Shown here in pieces: positions 5,599 through 8,147 of a stretch of 8,147 nt of DNA (positions are counted from its first letter, which is position 1; each line of letters starts with the position of its first letter). The notes beneath the pieces are model-generated. The model was not told the DNA's origin, did no database searches, and saw only the letters and a program-made list of their open reading frames with translations. This DNA comes from Roseimarinus sp035271585 (GTDB lineage Bacteria; Bacteroidota; Bacteroidia; Bacteroidales; Prolixibacteraceae), in NCBI GenBank assembly GCA_035271585.1, contig DATERL010000207.1, positions 1-8,147 on the forward strand, in the 5' to 3' direction. The translations under genes were made by a program, and so were the position numbers.

Positions 5599-7437
5599 CT
5601 AGTCTAACCACGATTTTGGCGAAATCTTCACTTTTACTCGTACCTGTTTATCTGTTTCGGGCAGTTGAACTGTTAGCTTATCGGCATCGAAATTTGTGTA
5701 AGGTTTGTCGTCGATAAAACACTCCTCGATAAATACACTATTGGGAGGAAGAATATCGGGCGAAACACGCAGAATATTGTCTTTAAAACCGTTTGGAAGT
5801 GGTTTAAAGTACAAAAATAAAGGTTGTTTGGTAATTAGTAGGTTGGTGTAAGTTGCCGATAAAAAGCAAAGTTCCATGCTGTGATAACCGCTCATGGAGT
5901 GACTTCCTTTGAAACGCTCGTTGCCCAATAGATAGGGGAGGCCATTGGCCAAAGTATTAAAATATACGCCTCCATCGTCGTTGTCGAGAAAAAATGCATT
6001 GTAGAAAGCAGTTACTTCGCGTGCAAACTTGTTGTACTGATCATCTTTGAGAATTCCATGCATGATCAGGTAAGCCAAAATGGCCTGTTCTTGTTGCCAC
6101 CATGCTTTTCGGTCGTGCCAAACAAACTCGGGATGTTTTCCATTTGGTTTTTTTGTTCTTTCAACTACATCGTACCAGCCACCACGTTGACGGTCGCATC
6201 CATATTCGGGCATTAATTCTGCAATTTTTCGTGCAAAATCAATGTATTCCTGTTTGGGTGTAAGCGATTGCATTCTCATCAAATTCCAGGCAACTTTGAG
6301 GTTATGGCCAACTACAGCCCTGTTTTGTTGCCATCCCCAACTTTGGTCTTTGCTCCAATCTTCAAAGAATTTCTCCTGAACAAATGGACTGTTTTCGTAA
6401 TCGGGGAAATACTTGGTGATGGTGTCGAATGTATCTTCAAGGAATTTAGCATGTTCTGGATCGCCGGTAGCTAAATAAAGGTTAATTAAATAAGCTGGTG
6501 CATGATCGCCCACCGAGTTCCAGTTTTTACGTGCCCTGTTGTGAGCAAGCGATTCGGCCCGTGGGTCGAAAGTAAGCGGATCGATATGCGAGAAGTAGCC
6601 TTCACCTTTTTCATCCTTAAAAAACTTCTCGAAAAGGAGGAGTGTTTTATCGATGTCGCTCATTATCTTTGGATCTCCGGTAATGCGCATGGTTTGCGTA
6701 AGACCAGCCAGGGCATATATTTGCTCGTACATGGGAATAGAATCATAGTCGTCGCCAAACTCCGAGGTCAGCAATTTAGTTTCTTTATCGCCTTCAACTT
6801 TTATTCCATGGTACCAATACACCACACCTTCATCCATATCGTAAAAGCGCATGTGGTCGCGAAGATATTGCGTGCCTTTTTCTGCTCCTTCTAAGAATTC
6901 ATCTTTTCCGGTTAATAAATAGGCCGAAGCAAAACCATAAATTAAGCGAGAAATAGTATCGGTTTCTTGCAGGTAATCACCCTGTTTTGCGCCACCCAGA
7001 TGCAGCATGGTGCGGTATTTTGTATAGTCGATTTCCTCCTGTGGATGATTAAACTGCCAATTTAAATAGCTGTGGGCAATAGAATCTATCTGATTAATCC
7101 ACCAATCGGGTTCTTCGTGCCGATATACGCCAGGGCCTTTGCCAGGAAAAACCAACCATTGCGCCTGAAAAACCCTTCCAGAGGGCTCGCTTCCTGGATA
7201 AAAAGTACCGTAGGCAAAAACCATTTGACGCGGAAGCGATAACAGTTTATTGATGTCTCCCGTTGCATCCTGATAACCTTCGTTGAGGTTTCGAGCATAA
7301 CGGGCATAACAAGTATCAGCTAAATAAGCTTTAAACTCTCTGTCGTCGGATGTTTTCAAGCTGAAGCAGCGTTCCTGCATGTTGAAATCCGAAACATATC
7401 CTGATATGGTATCGGAGAAGGTAAAATTAATATCCAT
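5599..7437 (-). CDS. AGE (N-acylglucosamine 2-epimerase) superfamily protein with N- and C-terminal extensions
   Basis: This 612-residue protein is predicted to act on a sugar or glycan; the substrate is unknown. Residues about 110-535 show alpha-toroid features of AGE/cellobiose epimerases. These include GDHAPAYLINLYLATGD (H311), VGHNLKVAWNLMR (H378), RGGWYDVVER (418-427), KAWWQQEQAILAYL (444-457) and SGYHSMELCFL (H519). These histidines occupy the places of the catalytic ones in AGE-type epimerases, so activity is plausible. Typical AGE enzymes have about 400 residues. Here an extra N-terminal beta-rich domain (1-100, with FAYGTFYPGSEPSGRVF) and a short C-terminal domain (540-612) are added. 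No signal peptide is seen, so it is likely cytoplasmic. An in-frame ATG at 7533 was rejected because it lies well inside the preceding gene; the chosen ATG is five bases after that gene's stop. The family resembles Synechocystis slr1855, also located before a STAS-glgX pair (from memory). Confidence 0.85.
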   Translation of the reverse strand: MDINFTFSDTISGYVSDFNMQERCFSLKTSDDREFKAYLADTCYARYARNLNEGYQDATGDINKLLSLPRQMVFAYGTFYPGSEPSGRVFQAQWLVFPGKGPGVYRHEEPDWWINQIDSIAHSYLNWQFNHPQEEIDYTKYRTMLHLGGAKQGDYLQETDTISRLIYGFASAYLLTGKDEFLEGAEKGTQYLRDHMRFYDMDEGVVYWYHGIKVEGDKETKLLTSEFGDDYDSIPMYEQIYALAGLTQTMRITGDPKIMSDIDKTLLLFEKFFKDEKGEGYFSHIDPLTFDPRAESLAHNRARKNWNSVGDHAPAYLINLYLATGDPEHAKFLEDTFDTITKYFPDYENSPFVQEKFFEDWSKDQSWGWQQNRAVVGHNLKVAWNLMRMQSLTPKQEYIDFARKIAELMPEYGCDRQRGGWYDVVERTKKPNGKHPEFVWHDRKAWWQQEQAILAYLIMHGILKDDQYNKFAREVTAFYNAFFLDNDDGGVYFNTLANGLPYLLGNERFKGSHSMSGYHSMELCFLSATYTNLLITKQPLFLYFKPLPNGFKDNILRVSPDILPPNSVFIEECFIDDKPYTNFDADKLTVQLPETDKQVRVKVKISPKSWLD

Positions 7438-7442
7438 GGTTT

Positions 7443-8018
7443 TTATTTTATTTCTTTTGTTGATGGTTTTAATAAAAGCTTTGCAGCAATTATGTAAATT
7501 ATAGGGATAATAATTGCCCATGCTATGGCACATATAAGAAGACTAAGGGTGCCTTGCTGAAAGCTTATAATTCCCATTGATTTGGCTGAATGAAATATTA
7601 AAATTGCAAAGACAAAACCAGAGATGGCATTTAAAATATGCTTACCGTTTAAAAAAGATAAATAGGATGGTAATCGGGTTCCAAAATTTAGCCACAAAGC
7701 CAAAATCCATAAAGGAGCAAATGGCGCATTAATTAGCCAGCGTGTGTTTGGTTCAACCGAATAAACAGAAAAAATAATTAATAGCGATTCGGTTAGCATT
7801 CCAATGAATGCAACGAGGAATAAAAATTTTAGTCTTGCAATTATATTTTTCCTGTGCGATAGCAAGTCGTATATAATAATAAGCATAACTATAAGTGGAC
7901 CTAACCAAGGTTTTTGGTTTAAAGCTCCTTGATAGGTTGCAAAAATGCCTATCATAAAAACGACCATCCCAATAATCTGGTTAATTATCATTTTCAATTT
8001 ACTCCGATCAGTTTTCAT
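7443..8018 (-). CDS. DUF2878-like integral membrane protein
   Basis: This 191-residue protein has about six hydrophobic helices (approximately 11-28, 38-54, 63-88, 97-116, 128-150 and 157-183) and a basic C-terminal tail. The segments YQGALNQKPWLGPLIVML (residues 29-46) and APFAPLWILALWLNFGTRL (98-116) match what I know of DUF2878, a membrane family of unknown function. In proteobacteria it is often found near lipid-modification genes (DUF1365, cyclopropane synthase-like). No such neighbours are seen here. It ends five bases before the AGE-type gene, so the two are almost certainly co-transcribed. Start: ATG at 8018 gives the N-terminus MKTDRSKLKM; a second ATG at 7991 (residue 10) would start directly before the first helix and is equally credible. 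No function can be assigned. Confidence 0.8.
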   Translation of the reverse strand: MKTDRSKLKMIINQIIGMVVFMIGIFATYQGALNQKPWLGPLIVMLIIIYDLLSHRKNIIARLKFLFLVAFIGMLTESLLIIFSVYSVEPNTRWLINAPFAPLWILALWLNFGTRLPSYLSFLNGKHILNAISGFVFAILIFHSAKSMGIISFQQGTLSLLICAIAWAIIIPIIYIIAAKLLLKPSTKEIK

Positions 8019-8033
8019 CTGCCAAGGTTTTAA

Positions 8034-8050
8034 ATTTCTATTTTAGAAAT
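8034..8050. repeat. Short AT-rich perfect hairpin between the TPP-enzyme and DUF2878 genes
   Basis: ATTTCTA (8034-8040) and TAGAAAT (8044-8050) form a perfect 7-bp inverted repeat with a three-base loop, 17 bases after the stop of the thiamine-diphosphate enzyme. Only one G-C pair supports the stem and the following minus-strand sequence (TTAAAACC) is not a T-run, so at most it is a weak attenuator or an mRNA-stabilising hairpin. Confidence 0.3.
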
Positions 8051-8066
8051 AGTTATTTTAAAAAGC

Positions 8067-8147
8067 TTATTCATAAGGTTCGAAAGGCGGATAAATTTCA
8101 GGATCAACAACCACATCGATAATTGCCGGTTTTCCTAAAGCCAGAGC
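8067..8147 (-). CDS. C-terminus of a thiamine-diphosphate-dependent enzyme (partial)
   Basis: Only the last 26 codons and the stop are inside the window; the gene continues past the right edge. The peptide includes ALALGKPAIIDVVVDPE and then a proline-rich tail ending PYE. 'GKPxxIDVxVDP' near the end is characteristic of the C-terminal pyrimidine-diphosphate-binding domain of the acetolactate synthase/pyruvate oxidase (PoxB)/glyoxylate carboligase family. The exact reaction cannot be decided from this fragment. It lies 48 bases upstream of the DUF2878-like gene on the same strand without a strong terminator between them, so it may share the transcript. If it is a pyruvate-handling enzyme, that would fit a carbon-metabolism theme, but this is speculative. 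Confidence 0.75.
   Translation of the reverse strand, partial: ALALGKPAIIDVVVDPEIYPPFEPYE

Noticed and set aside
6502..6894. 130-codon open frame on the plus strand
   Set aside because: It lies wholly inside the AGE-type gene on the opposite strand, has no recognisable motifs and looks like a shadow of the real coding frame.
7438..7533. A 32-residue N-terminal extension of the AGE-type protein from an ATG at 7533
   Set aside because: It overlaps the last 30 codons of the well-supported DUF2878-like gene and encodes a cysteine- and asparagine-rich peptide unlike the protein that follows. The ATG at 7437 lies in the expected place after an A-rich leader.
8034..8050. Intrinsic terminator after the thiamine-diphosphate enzyme gene
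   Set aside because: The 7-bp stem has only one G-C pair and is not followed by a T-run, so it is listed as an inverted repeat only.
1..8147. Mobile element, CRISPR array, tRNA or defence system
   Set aside because: I saw no transposase, integrase, regularly spaced repeats, cloverleaf-like sequence or nuclease-type genes; the genes are metabolic and regulatory.

Overview
The window looks like a chromosomal segment of a member of the Bacteroidota, probably a free-living Bacteroidales/Marinilabiliales-type organism. This is an inference from four things: AT-rich DNA, A-rich start regions with few Shine-Dalgarno sequences, a small winged-helix protein of a type common in that phylum, and the general style of the proteins. 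No marker gene is present to settle it.

Every supported gene lies on the minus strand, so transcription runs right to left. From the right edge: the last 26 codons of a thiamine-diphosphate-dependent enzyme (8067-8147); a DUF2878-like six-helix membrane protein (7443-8018); a large AGE/N-acylglucosamine 2-epimerase superfamily protein (5599-7437); a first STAS protein (5152-5481); a GlgX/isoamylase-type glycogen debranching enzyme (3029-5152, sharing a TAATG stop/start with the STAS gene); a second STAS protein (2671-2991); an RsbW/SpoIIAB-type serine kinase (2238-2660); a membrane-anchored RsbU/SpoIIE-type PP2C phosphatase with an extracytoplasmic sensor and HAMP domain (567-2204); and a 67-residue winged-helix protein (325-528). 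A strong intrinsic terminator (260-301) closes the series. Beyond it is an AT-rich gap, then the first 30 codons of a separate leftward gene (1-91).

The core reads as a complete partner-switching phosphorelay: sensor phosphatase, kinase and two phosphorylatable STAS proteins, interleaved with carbohydrate enzymes. From memory, the order AGE protein - STAS - GlgX - STAS - phosphatase/kinase closely parallels the icfG cluster of the cyanobacterium Synechocystis PCC 6803 (slr1855-slr1861). That cluster is linked to coordination of inorganic carbon and glucose metabolism. Here the kinase and phosphatase genes are swapped, and a winged-helix gene is appended at the 3' end. This is the most interesting observation in the window. 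It suggests a mobile or ancient module in which an external signal, read by the phosphatase, sets STAS phosphorylation and thereby tunes storage-polysaccharide metabolism. No sigma factor is encoded nearby, so the output is unknown.

The longest stretch without a gene is about 230 bases (92-324). No tRNA, rRNA, CRISPR array or insertion sequence was seen.
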